A stretch of DNA of 64,000 bases from Streptomyces globosus (GTDB lineage Bacteria > Actinomycetota > Actinomycetes > Streptomycetales > Streptomycetaceae). Below the pieces are notes generated by a model, which did not search any database, was not told the DNA's origin, and worked only from the letters and a program-made list of their open reading frames with translations. Of the stretch, positions 1 to 8,592 are shown one piece after another; position 1 is the stretch's first letter, and each line of letters starts with the position of its first letter. The stretch is from assembly GCF_003325375.1 (NCBI RefSeq), contig NZ_CP030862.1, positions 1,429,501-1,493,500 of the forward strand, in the 5' to 3' direction. Position numbers and translations under genes: made by a program.

Positions 1-1388
1 CCCAGGCGGAGGATTTCCCCCGCTGGTACCAGGATCTGATCAACAAGGCCGAGCTGGCCGACAACGGCCCGGTGCGCGGCACCATGGTCATCCGGCCGTA
101 CGGCTACGGGCTGTGGGAGCGGATGCAGCAGGAGATGGACGCGCGCATCAAGGAAGCGGGCGCCCAGAACGCCTACTTCCCGATGTTCATCCCGCAGTCC
201 TACCTGACCAGGGAGGCCGAGCACGTCGAGGGCTTCGCCCCCGAGCTCGCGGTCGTCACGCACGGCGGCGGCAAGCAGCTCGAGGAGCCGGTCGTGGTGC
301 GCCCGACCTCCGAGACGATCATCAACGACTACTTCTCGAAGTGGGTCCAGAGCTACCGCGACCTGCCGCTGCTGATCAACCAGTGGGCGAACGTGGTCCG
401 CTGGGAGATGCGCCCGCGCGTCTTCCTCCGGACGAGCGAGTTCCTCTGGCAGGAGGGCCACACGGCCCACGCCACGTACGAGGACGCCCGCGACTACGCG
501 GCCCGGATCCACCGCGACGTGTACGGCGACTTCATGGTCAACGTGCTCGGCATCGACGTCGTGCTCGGCCGCAAGACGCCGAAGGAGCGCTTCGCCGGCG
601 CCATCAACACCCTCACGCTGGAGGGCATGATGGGCGACGGCAAGGCCCTCCAGATGGGCACGAGCCACGAGCTCGGCCAGAACTTCGCCAAGGCGTTCCA
701 CACCCAGTACCTGTCGAAGGACAGCAAGCAGGAGTACGTCTGGCAGACCTCCTGGGGCGTGTCGACCCGCATGGTCGGCGGCCTGATCATGTCCCACGGC
801 GACGACAACGGCCTGCGCGTGCCGCCGCGGCTGGCGCACGTCCAGGTCGTGGTCATGGCGATCAAGGGCGACGAGGCCGTGGCGAAGGTCCGCGAGCTGG
901 GCGACCGCCTGAAGGCCGCAGGCATCCGCGTCCACGTGGACGACCGCGTCGACATCCCCTTCGGCCGCCGCGCGGTGGACTGGGAGCTCAAGGGCGTCCC
1001 GGTCCGCGTCGAGATCGGCCCCCGCGACCTCGAGGCCGGCACCGCGATGCTGGCCCGCCGGATCCCCGGCGGCAAGGAGCCGGTGCAGATCGACGCCCTG
1101 GCCGACCTGCTGCCCAAGGTGCTGGACGAGGACCAGGCGCAGCTGCTGCGCGAGTCCCGCGAGCGCCGCGAGGCCCGCACCTCCGACGTCTCCACGCTGG
1201 AGGAGGCCGCCGAGGCCGCGGCCGCCGGCGGCTGGGCGCGGATCCCGTGGGCCGACCTCGGCCCCGAGGGCGAGGCCAAGCTGGGCGAGCAGGCCGTCAC
1301 CGTGCGCTGCCTGGTCGCCGAGGACGGGTCGGTGCCCGAGTCGGACGACGCCCCCGGTACGCTCGCCATCGTCGCGCGCTCGTACTGA
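1..1388 (+). CDS. proS: Prolyl-tRNA synthetase, archaeal/eukaryotic type (5' end missing)
   Basis: Charges tRNA-Pro with proline in the cytoplasm. The reading frame is open from base 3, so the true start lies left of the window. The first visible residues (AEDFPRWYQDLINKAELADN) are typical of the N-terminus of this enzyme, so only a few codons are probably missing. Class II motif 2 (FLRTSEFLWQEGHTAH) and motif 3 (GLRVPPRLAHVQ) are present. There is no long editing insertion between motifs 2 and 3, and the protein ends in Tyr; both point to the roughly 470-residue archaeal/eukaryotic form, not the roughly 565-residue bacterial form. A strong hairpin follows the stop codon. Many streptomycetes carry a second, bacterial-type proS; none is visible here. 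Confidence 0.93.
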   Translation, partial: QAEDFPRWYQDLINKAELADNGPVRGTMVIRPYGYGLWERMQQEMDARIKEAGAQNAYFPMFIPQSYLTREAEHVEGFAPELAVVTHGGGKQLEEPVVVRPTSETIINDYFSKWVQSYRDLPLLINQWANVVRWEMRPRVFLRTSEFLWQEGHTAHATYEDARDYAARIHRDVYGDFMVNVLGIDVVLGRKTPKERFAGAINTLTLEGMMGDGKALQMGTSHELGQNFAKAFHTQYLSKDSKQEYVWQTSWGVSTRMVGGLIMSHGDDNGLRVPPRLAHVQVVVMAIKGDEAVAKVRELGDRLKAAGIRVHVDDRVDIPFGRRAVDWELKGVPVRVEIGPRDLEAGTAMLARRIPGGKEPVQIDALADLLPKVLDEDQAQLLRESRERREARTSDVSTLEEAAEAAAAGGWARIPWADLGPEGEAKLGEQAVTVRCLVAEDGSVPESDDAPGTLAIVARSY

Positions 1389-1410
1389 CGCGCGCGCTCC
1401 CGCCATCGCG

Positions 1411-1443
1411 CCCCGGCGCGCGGCCGACCGCCGCGCGCCGGGG
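1411..1443 (+). terminator. Hairpin terminator after proS
   Basis: A perfect 13-bp stem (1411-1423 with 1431-1443) closes a 7-base loop, starting 23 bases after the proS stop. It is almost all G/C and has no T-run, as is common for Streptomyces terminators. Confidence 0.75.
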
Positions 1444-1598
1444 CTGATGTTTCACAGTCGGCGTTGTGTACCGACTCCTCCTGGGATCGGCGCACCCGTC
1501 CTCGTCGTCGCGCATCAGGCACAACTGACGGGTACGTGCAAAAAATTTGGAATGGCCCGGAATCGGAACACCGGGGGCCTTCGGCTCGTTGTCACGAC

Positions 1599-2198
1599 GT
1601 GAGCACGACACCACCTGTTCTCGCCGCAGAGCTGGCGCAGGCGTGGGCCGACATTCAGCGGCACCACCCCGAGCTGCCGGACCTTGCCGCGCCCGAGTCC
1701 CTGATCGGAGAGTCCTCGTCCGCCTGCGGCGCGGAGCTCTCCTTCGAGCGACTGCTGCACGAGGCAGTCCACGGCATCGCCGCCGCCCGCGGAGTGCGCG
1801 ACACCTCCCGGGCCGGCCGCTACCACAACCGCAGATTCCTCGCGATCGCCGAGGAGATGGGACTGGACCATTCCGACGAGCCGCATCCGAGCAGCGGCTT
1901 CTCGCTGGTCACGCTCAACGCGGAGGCCAAGAGGCGCTACCGCCCGACCATCGAGCGCCTCCAGCGCGCCCTGAAGGCCCACACGGCGGCCACGACGGCC
2001 GACACCAAGCGCACGTTCCGCGGCCCGGCCGCGCGGCACGGCTCGTCCGGCGGGGGCGTGCGGGTCAAGGCCGTCTGCGACTGCGGGCGCAACGTGCGGG
2101 TGGTGCCCTCCGTGCTGGCACAGGCCCCGATCGTCTGCGGCGGCTGCATGAAGCCGTTCCGCATCCCGGAGGCCGCGGTCGCCGCAGCCGCGTCCTGA
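1599..2198 (+). CDS. SprT-like zinc-binding protein
   Basis: Protein of 199 residues. It has a metalloprotease-like HEAVH motif near residue 55, then a conserved RYHNRRFLAIAEEMGL stretch and a Cys-rich C-terminal ribbon (CDCG, later CGGC), the layout of SprT-like proteins. Its substrate is unknown. I place the start at GTG 1599 (VSTTPPVLAAEL) because the open frame upstream, from 1464, is low-complexity and Arg-rich and looks non-coding. The gene stands alone between proS and the rpsP operon. It may be an intracellular protease or a zinc-binding regulator; activity is inferred only from the motif. Confidence 0.72.
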   Translation: MSTTPPVLAAELAQAWADIQRHHPELPDLAAPESLIGESSSACGAELSFERLLHEAVHGIAAARGVRDTSRAGRYHNRRFLAIAEEMGLDHSDEPHPSSGFSLVTLNAEAKRRYRPTIERLQRALKAHTAATTADTKRTFRGPAARHGSSGGGVRVKAVCDCGRNVRVVPSVLAQAPIVCGGCMKPFRIPEAAVAAAAS

Positions 2199-2264
2199 AC
2201 CCGGCGCGCGGTGCGGCGCGCGGCGGGCGGAACCGGCCGCCGGGGGCGGGCCACGGACCGCCAC

Positions 2265-2402
2265 CGGCATGTGGCAGAATGGATGGCTGTACTCGACAGT
2301 CGCACAGGACCCCTCTCTCCTCCGGCTGACGCGTCCATCGGGCACCCGAGTACCGCAACCCCACGTGGCATCTCAAGTGCCCAACCACGTCAAGTTCAGG
2401 AG
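2265..2402 (+). promoter_or_regulatory. rpsP promoter and leader
   Basis: The 215-base gap before rpsP is less GC-rich than its flanks and carries GTGGCAGAAT at 2271-2280, where CAGAAT would serve as a -10 box. A leader of roughly 125 bases follows, with AGGAG at 2398-2402, 11 bases before GTG 2414. No good -35 box is visible. The same ten bases occur upstream of the PucR gene at 49531-49540. Confidence 0.4.
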
Positions 2403-2413
2403 ACACCACTCCA

Positions 2414-2854
2414 GTGGCAGTCAAGATCAAGCTCAAGCGCCTCGGCAAGATCCGCTCCCCGCACTACCGCATCGTCGTCGCCGACGCCCGCACCCGCCGG
2501 GACGGCCGCGCGATCGAGGAGATCGGCATCTACCAGCCGACGTACAACCCGTCGCGCATCGAGGTCAACGCCGAGCGCGCCCAGTACTGGCTCTCGGTCG
2601 GCGCCCAGCCCACCGACGCCGTGCTCGCCATCCTCAAGCTGACCGGTGACTGGCAGAAGCACAAGGGCCTCCCGGCCCCCGCGCCGCTGCTCCAGCCGGC
2701 GACGAAGGAAGACAAGCGCCGCTCCTTCGACGAGTTCGCCAAGGCCCTCGAGGGCATCGGCGAGACCAAGGGCGAGGCCATCACGCAGAAGGCGAAGAAG
2801 GCCGACAAGAAGGCGGACGAGGCTGAGGCCGCCGCCGAGTCGACCGAGGCCTGA
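2414..2854 (+). CDS. rpsP: 30S ribosomal protein S16
   Basis: Component of the small ribosomal subunit. The N-terminal 80 residues ([20 protein letters not shown], later [12 protein letters not shown]) are the S16 signature. The protein is 146 residues, longer than the E. coli form, with a C-terminal tail rich in Lys, Glu and Ala ([19 protein letters not shown]), typical of actinobacterial S16. It starts at GTG 2414 behind AGGAG. It is the first gene of rpsP-khpA-rimM-trmD-rplS, and the next gene starts 2 bases after its stop, so the two are co-transcribed. Confidence 0.97.
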   Translation: MAVKIKLKRLGKIRSPHYRIVVADARTRRDGRAIEEIGIYQPTYNPSRIEVNAERAQYWLSVGAQPTDAVLAILKLTGDWQKHKGLPAPAPLLQPATKEDKRRSFDEFAKALEGIGETKGEAITQKAKKADKKADEAEAAAESTEA

Positions 2855-2856
2855 GC

Positions 2857-3096
2857 ATGCTCGAGGAGGCTCTTGAGCACCTCGTAAAGGGCATTGTGGA
2901 CAACCCCGACGACGTGCAGGTCGCCTCGCGCAACCTGCGCCGCGGGCAGGTGCTCGAGGTCCGGGTCCACCCCGACGACCTCGGGAAGGTGATCGGCCGC
3001 AACGGCCGCACCGCACGTGCGCTGCGCACCGTCGTGGGCGCCATCGGCGGCCGCGGCATCCGCGTCGACCTCGTCGACGTGGACCAGGTCCGCTGA
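2857..3096 (+). CDS. khpA: KH-domain RNA-binding protein KhpA
   Basis: Small protein of 79 residues made of a single KH domain. The RNA-binding GxxG loop is GRNG (VIGRNGRTARAL, about residues 45-56). It belongs to the KhpA/YlqC family, which sits between rpsP and rimM across Gram-positive bacteria and binds RNA, often as a heterodimer with KhpB. ATG 2857 lies 2 bases after the rpsP stop, implying translational coupling. The specific RNA partners are not visible from sequence. Confidence 0.93.
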   Translation: MLEEALEHLVKGIVDNPDDVQVASRNLRRGQVLEVRVHPDDLGKVIGRNGRTARALRTVVGAIGGRGIRVDLVDVDQVR

Positions 3097-3113
3097 GCAG
3101 TTGAATCACCGGC

Positions 3114-3151
3114 ACGGGCCGGGGAGGGCATTCGTGCCCGCCCCGGCCCGT
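3114..3151 (+). terminator. Intra-operon hairpin between khpA and rimM
   Basis: An 11-bp stem (3114-3124 with 3141-3151) continues past one A/G mismatch into a further 5-bp stem (3126-3130 with 3135-3139) capped by TTCG. No T-run follows. In the middle of the operon it fits an attenuator or an RNA processing or stability element better than a full terminator. Confidence 0.6.
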
Positions 3152-3176
3152 CGTCGTATGGACAGGAGAAGGAAGA

Positions 3177-3728
3177 GTGCAGCTGGTAGTCGCGCGGATC
3201 GGCCGCGCCCACGGGATCAAGGGTGAGGTCACCGTCGAGGTGCGGACGGACGAGCCCGAGCTGCGGCTCGGGCCCGGCGCCGTGCTGCAGACGGAGCCGG
3301 CCTCGGCGGGCCCCCTCACCGTCGAGACGGGACGGGTGCACAGCGGGCGCCTGCTGCTGCGGTTCGAGGGCGTGAAGGACCGCAACGCCGCCGAGGCGCT
3401 GCGCAACACGCTGCTCATCGCCGACGTGGACCCCTCGGAGCTGCCCGAGGAGCCCGACGAGTTCTACGACCACCAGCTCATCGACCTGGACGTGGTCCTG
3501 GAGGACGGCACCGCGGTCGGCCGGATCACCGAGATCTCCCACCTGCCCTCGCAGGACCTGTTCATCGTCGAGCGGGAGGACGGCTCCGAGGTGATGATCC
3601 CCTTCGTGGAGGAGATCGTCGCCGAGATCGACCTGGAGGAGCAGCGCTGCGTCATCACGCCGCCGCCCGGCCTGATCGACGACCGTGCCGTGGTGGCCTC
3701 CACCCGGGACGAGGAGGACGGGGCCTGA
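3177..3728 (+). CDS. rimM: 16S rRNA maturation factor RimM
   Basis: Assists 30S head assembly and binds S19. The protein has 183 residues. The N-terminal RimM barrel begins [18 protein letters not shown] and the C-terminal PRC barrel carries [11 protein letters not shown] and [12 protein letters not shown]. It starts at GTG 3177 behind AGGAGAAGG. Its stop overlaps the trmD start (TGATG at 3726-3730), so RimM and TrmD are translationally coupled. A strong hairpin upstream separates it from khpA and may lower or stabilise this half of the operon. Confidence 0.96.
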   Translation: MQLVVARIGRAHGIKGEVTVEVRTDEPELRLGPGAVLQTEPASAGPLTVETGRVHSGRLLLRFEGVKDRNAAEALRNTLLIADVDPSELPEEPDEFYDHQLIDLDVVLEDGTAVGRITEISHLPSQDLFIVEREDGSEVMIPFVEEIVAEIDLEEQRCVITPPPGLIDDRAVVASTRDEEDGA

Positions 3729-4549
3729 TGCGGCTCGACGTCGTCACGATCTTCCCCGAGTACCTGGAGCCCCTGAACGTCTCCCTCGTCGGCAAGGCGC
3801 GGGCCCGCGGGCAGCTCGGCGTACACGTCCACGACCTGCGCGACTGGACGCACGACCGGCACAACACCGTCGACGACACCCCGTACGGCGGCGGCCCCGG
3901 CATGGTCATGAAGACCGACCCCTGGGGCGAGGCCCTCGACGAGGTGCTCGCCGACGGCTACGAGGCCGGCGCCCGCGGGCCCGTCGTCGTCGTGCCCACG
4001 CCCAGCGGGCGGCCGTTCACACAGGAGCTCGCCGTCGAGCTCTCCGAGCGGCCCTGGCTGATCTTCACCCCGGCCCGCTACGAGGGCATCGACCGGCGCG
4101 TCATGGACGAGTACGCGACGCGCATGCCGGTCTACGAGGTCTCCATCGGCGACTACGTCCTCGCGGGCGGCGAGGCCGCCGTCCTGGTCGTGACCGAGGC
4201 CGTCGCCCGGCTCCTGCCCGGCGTGCTGGGCAACGCCGAGTCCCACCGGGACGACTCCTTCGCGCCGGGCGAGATGGCGAACCTGCTGGAGGGCCCCGTC
4301 TACACCAAGCCGCCGCAGTGGCGCGGCCGCGGGATCCCGGAGGTGCTGCTCAGCGGCCACCACGGCAAGATCGCCCGCTGGCGGCGCGACGAGGCGCTGC
4401 GCCGGACCGCCGCCAACCGGCCGGACCTGATCGAGCGCTGCGAGGCCTCGGCGTACGACAGGAAGGACCGGGAGCTGCTGGCGGCCCTGGGCTGGGAGCC
4501 GACCGCGGACGGCCGATTTTGGCGCAGGCCGCGGGCCGTGGAAGAATAA
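3728..4549 (+). CDS. trmD: tRNA (guanine-N1-)-methyltransferase
   Basis: Methylates G37 of tRNAs with a G36 using S-adenosylmethionine, preventing +1 frameshifting. The protein has 273 residues. It shows the SPOUT trefoil-knot signatures: [10 protein letters not shown] near residue 55, [13 protein letters not shown] near 115, and the SAM-binding [15 protein letters not shown] near 138. ATG 3728 overlaps the rimM stop. The C-terminal domain ends [11 protein letters not shown]. Length and motifs match the family. Confidence 0.97.
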   Translation: MRLDVVTIFPEYLEPLNVSLVGKARARGQLGVHVHDLRDWTHDRHNTVDDTPYGGGPGMVMKTDPWGEALDEVLADGYEAGARGPVVVVPTPSGRPFTQELAVELSERPWLIFTPARYEGIDRRVMDEYATRMPVYEVSIGDYVLAGGEAAVLVVTEAVARLLPGVLGNAESHRDDSFAPGEMANLLEGPVYTKPPQWRGRGIPEVLLSGHHGKIARWRRDEALRRTAANRPDLIERCEASAYDRKDRELLAALGWEPTADGRFWRRPRAVEE

Positions 4550-4567
4550 GCGGCTGCTGTGTGCTCG

Positions 4568-4600
4568 CGTGTGCCCCTGCCACAGGGGGACCGTCGCACG
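4568..4600 (+). promoter_or_regulatory. Structured leader of rplS
   Basis: The 133 bases between trmD and rplS can form a hairpin with an inner stem 4574-4579/4583-4588 around a CCA loop. A side bulge separates it from an outer stem 4568-4573/4595-4600 containing one G-U pair. It may be an attenuator or an autoregulatory leader for L19. I could not match it to a known leader class. Confidence 0.35.
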
Positions 4601-4682
4601 AGGGGTGGCACGGCTACGGAATTCTCCCCGAAAACCCGCATCGGCGACCTGTGGCGTCGTGCGAAGAAAGCAGACGAAGAAC

Positions 4683-5033
4683 ATGTCTCACCTGCTCGAC
4701 GGCGTGAACGCCGCCTCCCTGCGCTCGGACGTCCCGGCCTTCCGCCCGGGTGACACCGTCAACGTGCACGTCCGCGTCATCGAGGGCAACCGCTCCCGTA
4801 TCCAGCAGTTCAAGGGCGTCGTCATCCGCCGCCAGGGCTCCGGCGTCTCCGAGACCTTCACCGTTCGCAAGGTCTCCTTCAGCGTCGGTGTCGAGCGCAC
4901 CTTCCCGGTGAACTCCCCGATCTTCGAGAAGATCGAGCTGGTCACCCGTGGTGACGTCCGCCGCGCCAAGCTGTACTACCTCCGTGAGCTCCGCGGCAAG
5001 GCCGCGAAGATCAAGGAGAAGCGCGACCGCTGA
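4683..5033 (+). CDS. rplS: 50S ribosomal protein L19
   Basis: Large-subunit protein at the 30S-50S interface. The protein has 116 residues, beginning [20 protein letters not shown] and containing the L19 signature [29 protein letters not shown] chose ATG 4683 because an in-frame upstream start at 4569 adds a Cys/Arg-rich segment absent from L19. It is the last gene of the rpsP operon. The signal peptidase array begins 43 bases downstream, where a -10-like TAGGCT suggests separate transcription. Confidence 0.96.
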   Translation: MSHLLDGVNAASLRSDVPAFRPGDTVNVHVRVIEGNRSRIQQFKGVVIRRQGSGVSETFTVRKVSFSVGVERTFPVNSPIFEKIELVTRGDVRRAKLYYLRELRGKAAKIKEKRDR

Positions 5034-5063
5034 TCTCCTCTCCGGATCCACGGGGCGGCCGGA

Positions 5064-5069
5064 TAGGCT
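5064..5069 (+). promoter_or_regulatory. -10 box placed for a leaderless sipW mRNA
   Basis: TAGGCT ends 7 bases before ATG 5077, so transcription would begin at or next to the start codon. There is no Shine-Dalgarno sequence in the gap. The -35 region is weak. Confidence 0.4.
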
Positions 5070-5076
5070 CCCCCCG

Positions 5077-5859
5077 ATGGACACCGAAGCAGAGCTCACC
5101 GAACGCGGCCACTCCTCCCCCGGCACGGGGGAGGGGCGGCCGCGTTCTGCTTTTGCCCGGTTCCTCGCGCCGGACGGGTGGCGGCGGCTGTCCCCGCTGC
5201 GCGGGGCCGCCCTGCTCGGAGTGGCCTGCACGGTCTTCCTGCTGCTGCTCGCCGGCTTCGTCGTCCAGCCCTTCCTGATCCCGAGCCGGTCCATGGAGCC
5301 CACGCTCCGGGTCGGCGACCGGCTGCTGGTGAACAAGCTGGCGTACCGTTTCGGCGACGCGCCGCGGCGCGGCGACGTGGTCGTGTTCGACGGCACCGGC
5401 TCGTTCGTGCCGGAACCGGACGGGGCGCCGGGCCCGCTGGCCGGACTGCTCGGCGGGGCGGCCTCCGCCCTCGGCATCGGCGGGCCGTCCGACTCCGACT
5501 TCGTCAAGCGGGTCGTCGGCGTCGGCGGGGACGACGTCGTCTGCTGCGACGCCCGGGGGCGCCTCGCGGTCAACGGGGTGCCGCTGGCGGAGCCGTACCT
5601 GTACCCGGGCGACGCTCCCTCGAAGGTGCCCTTCCGGATCGTCGTCCCGCTGGACCACCTCTGGGTGATGGGCGACCACCGGTCGCAGTCCCGGGACTCC
5701 CGGGACCACCTCGGTGCGCCGGGCGGGGGGATGGTGCCGGTGGAGAAGGTCATCGGGCGGGCCGACTGGATCGGCTGGCCGCCCTCGCGCTGGGGCCGCA
5801 CCGCCCCGCAGCCCGGGCCGGCCGCCCCGGCGCCCCCCTCCGGCGGCCGCCATGGGTAG
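5077..5859 (+). CDS. sipW: Type I signal peptidase (SipW position)
   Basis: Membrane enzyme that cleaves signal peptides outside the membrane. The protein has 260 residues with one N-terminal membrane segment (about 49-68, LLGVACTVFLLLLAGFVV). It carries the catalytic Ser box (PSRSMEPTLRVGDRLLVNKL), the catalytic Lys box (FVKRVVGVGGD) and the conserved GDHRSQSRDSR. No second membrane helix is seen. It is the first of four adjacent paralogues, as in other streptomycetes, and its 3' end overlaps the next gene by 8 bases. The name is assigned from order in the array. I chose ATG 5077 because upstream in-frame codons overlap rplS and look like rplS antiframe. Confidence 0.9.
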   Translation: MDTEAELTERGHSSPGTGEGRPRSAFARFLAPDGWRRLSPLRGAALLGVACTVFLLLLAGFVVQPFLIPSRSMEPTLRVGDRLLVNKLAYRFGDAPRRGDVVVFDGTGSFVPEPDGAPGPLAGLLGGAASALGIGGPSDSDFVKRVVGVGGDDVVCCDARGRLAVNGVPLAEPYLYPGDAPSKVPFRIVVPLDHLWVMGDHRSQSRDSRDHLGAPGGGMVPVEKVIGRADWIGWPPSRWGRTAPQPGPAAPAPPSGGRHG

Positions 5860-6736
5860 CCGGGGCCGGCAGCGCAGCGAGCGCGAGCGCCGCCGACAGG
5901 CCGCCCGGCCGGCCCGCGCTGCCGCCGAGCCCGCCGCCGAGGAGGCCCCGGCGCCCGAGCCGGGCGGGCGGGCCGAGCGGCGACGGCTGGCCCGCCGCGT
6001 CCGAAGGCGCCGGCGCACCCGGCGCGCCGGCGAGCTCCCGCTGCTCGTCGTCGCGGCGCTGTGCATCGCCCTGCTCCTCAAGACGTTCCTGGTGCAGGCC
6101 TTCTTCATCCCTTCCGGCTCCATGGAGGAGACCATCCGGATCGGCGACCGGGTCCTCGTCGACAAGCTGACCCCCTGGTTCGGCTCCCCGATCGAGCGCG
6201 GCGACGTCGTCGTGTTCAAGGACCCCGGCGGCTGGCTCAAGGGCGAGGCGGCGCGCCCGCCGCGCGACCCCGTCGTCGTCAAGCAGATCAAGCAGACGCT
6301 GACCTTCATCGGCCTGCTGCCCTCCGCCGACGAACAGGACCTCATCAAACGCGTCATCGGGGTCGGCGGCGACACCGTCGCCTGCTGCGACGCCAAGGGG
6401 CGCGTCACCGTCAACGGCGCGCCGCTGGACGAGCCGTACGTGAAGCCCGGGAACTCCCCCTCCGACATCAGGTTCGAAGTCGCCGTGCCGCCCGGCCGGC
6501 TCTTCGTCATGGGCGACCACCGCTCGAATTCGGCCGATTCCCGCTTCCACCTCGACGAGGCCTTCCAGGGCACCATCTCGGAGGAGGGCGTCGTCGGCGA
6601 GGCCGTCGTCATCGCATGGCCGTTCGACCACTGGCGCAGGCTGGAACAGCCCGCCACCTTCCTCACCGTTCCCGATCAGCAGCGGAGCGGGCGGCGCGGC
6701 CGCAGCGGGCGCCGCGGTGGCGCACCCGTCGCATAG
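5852..6736 (+). CDS. sipX: Type I signal peptidase (SipX position)
   Basis: Second paralogue of the array, 294 residues. A long Arg- and Ala-rich cytoplasmic N-terminus (to about 65) precedes one membrane segment (LPLLVVAALCIALLLKTFLV). The Ser box is PSGSMEETIRIGDRVLVDKL and the Lys box LIKRVIGVGGD, with GDHRSNSADSR near residue 222. The C-terminal tail is basic (RSGRRGRSGRRGG) and not a membrane helix. ATG 5852 overlaps the sipW stop. The TPWFGSPIERGDVVVF stretch is nearly the same in the next gene, so sipX and sipY are the closest pair of the four. Confidence 0.9.
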   Translation: MGSRGRQRSERERRRQAARPARAAAEPAAEEAPAPEPGGRAERRRLARRVRRRRRTRRAGELPLLVVAALCIALLLKTFLVQAFFIPSGSMEETIRIGDRVLVDKLTPWFGSPIERGDVVVFKDPGGWLKGEAARPPRDPVVVKQIKQTLTFIGLLPSADEQDLIKRVIGVGGDTVACCDAKGRVTVNGAPLDEPYVKPGNSPSDIRFEVAVPPGRLFVMGDHRSNSADSRFHLDEAFQGTISEEGVVGEAVVIAWPFDHWRRLEQPATFLTVPDQQRSGRRGRSGRRGGAPVA

Positions 6737-6837
6737 TGTGTCCTCGGTCTCCCGCGCCTTAGGGAACTCCCGCTCGTTAAGGGAGGGGAGGACCCGTGCC
6801 GAACCGGCCGGGCGGCAGTTCCGAGTGAGGAGTGGAT

Positions 6838-7731
6838 GTGGGGGACGTGGCGGTAGGCGCACGGTCCGGACGCGACGACGGCGAGGAGCGCCCGGCCGAC
6901 GCCGGGCACATTGCCGGTGGCGCGGCCGGGGACGACGCGGAGGACGGCGCCGAGGCGCAGCCGCAGCGCTCGTTCTGGAAGGAGCTGCCGCTCCTCATCG
7001 GCATCGCCCTGCTGCTCGCCCTGCTGATCAAGACGTTCCTGGTGCAGGCGTTCTCGATCCCCTCGGACTCGATGCAGAACACCCTCCAGCGCGGCGACCG
7101 CGTCCTCGTGGACAAGCTGACCCCCTGGTTCGGCTCGGAGCCCGAGCGCGGCGAGGTCGTGGTCTTCCACGATCCGGCGAACTGGCTGGCCGGGGAGCCG
7201 ACCCCGGAGCCCAACCTCTTCCAGCAGGTCCTCAGCAAGATCGGCCTGATGCCGTCTGCAGACGAGAAGGACCTGATCAAGCGGACCATCGCCATCGGCG
7301 GGGACACGGTCGAGTGCAAGAAGGGCGGCCCGGTCGTCGTCAACGGCAAGCCGCTCGACGAGCCGTACATCTTCCCCGGCAACACTCCCTGCGACGACGC
7401 GCCGTTCGGGCCGCTCAAGGTGCCCGAGGGCAAGATCTGGGTGATGGGCGACCACCGCCAGAACAGCCAGGACTCCCGCTACCACATGCAGGACTCCACC
7501 CAGGGCTTCGTCCCCGTCGACAAGGTCGTCGGGCGCGCCGTGGTCATCGCGTGGCCGGTCACCCGCTGGTCGACCCTGCCGGTTCCGGACACGTTCGACC
7601 AGCCGGGCATCGGCAACCAGGCCCCGGCCAAGGCGCTGAGCGCCGCCCCGGCCGCGCTCGGCCTGGCCGGGGCCGTCCCCCTCGTCCTGTGGCGCCGGCG
7701 GAGGCTGACCGGCGGTACTACCGGCAGGTAG
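6838..7731 (+). CDS. sipY: Type I signal peptidase (SipY position)
   Basis: Third paralogue, 297 residues. One N-terminal membrane helix (about 46-66, LPLLIGIALLLALLIKTFLV) precedes the Ser box PSDSMQNTLQRGDRVLVDKL. The Lys box is LIKRTIAIGGD and the third motif GDHRQNSQDSR. A second hydrophobic segment near the C-terminus (LGLAGAVPLVLW) followed by RRRRL suggests a C-terminal anchor, unlike the two preceding genes. The start is GTG 6838, 5 bases after AGGAG at 6828-6832; GTG 6832 is in frame but lies inside that AGGAG. A 101-base gap separates it from sipX. Confidence 0.88.
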   Translation: MGDVAVGARSGRDDGEERPADAGHIAGGAAGDDAEDGAEAQPQRSFWKELPLLIGIALLLALLIKTFLVQAFSIPSDSMQNTLQRGDRVLVDKLTPWFGSEPERGEVVVFHDPANWLAGEPTPEPNLFQQVLSKIGLMPSADEKDLIKRTIAIGGDTVECKKGGPVVVNGKPLDEPYIFPGNTPCDDAPFGPLKVPEGKIWVMGDHRQNSQDSRYHMQDSTQGFVPVDKVVGRAVVIAWPVTRWSTLPVPDTFDQPGIGNQAPAKALSAAPAALGLAGAVPLVLWRRRRLTGGTTGR

Positions 7732-7773
7732 GGTGCCGCCCAGGGTGGTCCATCCCGGACAGGGGGCGCAGCC

Positions 7774-8592
7774 ATGGGCGGTACGCAGGACAGCACAGCG
7801 CAGGACAGCACAGCGCAGGACAGCAGCGGAACGCAGGGAGCTGCACGCGGGACCGGAGGCGGCGGCCGCGGTGCAGGCAGCGTCCTGTCGGGCGTCGCCG
7901 TCGCCGTCGGGTTCGTCCTCTTCCTGGGCGGCTTCGTGTGGGGGGCCGTGGTCTACCAGCCCTTCACGGTGCCGACCGACTCGATGGTGCCGACCGTCAG
8001 GCCGGGCGACCGGGTCCTCGCCCAGCGGATCGACGGCGCCGAGGTGCGCCGCGGCGACGTGGTCGTCTTCACGGACACCCGGTGGGCCGACGCACCCATG
8101 GTCAAGCGGGTCGTCGGTGTCGGCGGCGACACCGTGAAGTGCTGCGGTGCGGGCGGCCGGCTCACCCTGAACGGCCGGGAGCTCGACGAGCCGTACGCCG
8201 ACCTCGACGACCCGGGGGCGGCCGCGAGCGGACTGCGGCCCGCGTCGCAGACCCCCTTCGAGGTGACCGTCCCGGAGGGCAACCTCTTCCTCCTCGGCGA
8301 CCGCCGCGCCGCGTCCCTCGACTCGCGGGCCCACCTCCAGGAGGCCGGGCAGGGGACCGTCCCGCGCTCCGCGGTGCGGGGCCGCATCGACGCCGTCGCC
8401 TGGCCCTCCGCGACCATGGTCGGCCGGCCCGCGGCGTACGCGGACCTGCCCGGCGGAACGTCCCGGCCCGGGCCGTTGCGCATCCAGCTGGCCGCGGCCG
8501 CGGGCGGGGCCGCGCTGGTGCTGCTGGGCTGCGCGTACGGGCCGCTGGCGCGGACGCTCGCCCGCCGGAGGGAGCAGGCCGGTGCACGCTGA
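7774..8592 (+). CDS. sipZ: Type I signal peptidase (SipZ position)
   Basis: Fourth paralogue, 272 residues, and the most diverged. The N-terminus is low-complexity (repeated DSTAQ), then one membrane segment (about 34-53). The Ser box is PTDSMVPTVRPGDRVLAQRI, the Lys box MVKRVVGVGGD, and the third motif is altered to LGDRRAASLDSR. A C-terminal hydrophobic stretch (LAAAAGGAALVLLGCAYGPL) may be a second membrane anchor. A -10-like TAGGGT at 7729-7734 spans the sipY stop and could drive this gene and the NUDIX gene. Its stop overlaps the NUDIX start by 11 bases. Confidence 0.88.
   Translation: MGGTQDSTAQDSTAQDSSGTQGAARGTGGGGRGAGSVLSGVAVAVGFVLFLGGFVWGAVVYQPFTVPTDSMVPTVRPGDRVLAQRIDGAEVRRGDVVVFTDTRWADAPMVKRVVGVGGDTVKCCGAGGRLTLNGRELDEPYADLDDPGAAASGLRPASQTPFEVTVPEGNLFLLGDRRAASLDSRAHLQEAGQGTVPRSAVRGRIDAVAWPSATMVGRPAAYADLPGGTSRPGPLRIQLAAAAGGAALVLLGCAYGPLARTLARRREQAGAR
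7786..7826 (+). repeat. 15-bp tandem repeat in sipZ
   Basis: CAGGACAGCACAGCG occurs twice in direct tandem with a partial third copy (caggacagcagcg), encoding QDSTA units in the cytoplasmic N-terminus of SipZ. Keeping the frame, it could change copy number without breaking the gene. Confidence 0.8.

Noticed and set aside
494..1522. Long open frames on the opposite strand of proS and many other genes (for example 9947-13159 and 58311-62588 on the minus strand).
   Set aside because: High GC with few stop codons makes long shadow frames. They are Arg/Pro/Gly-rich, match no motif and lie opposite well-supported genes.
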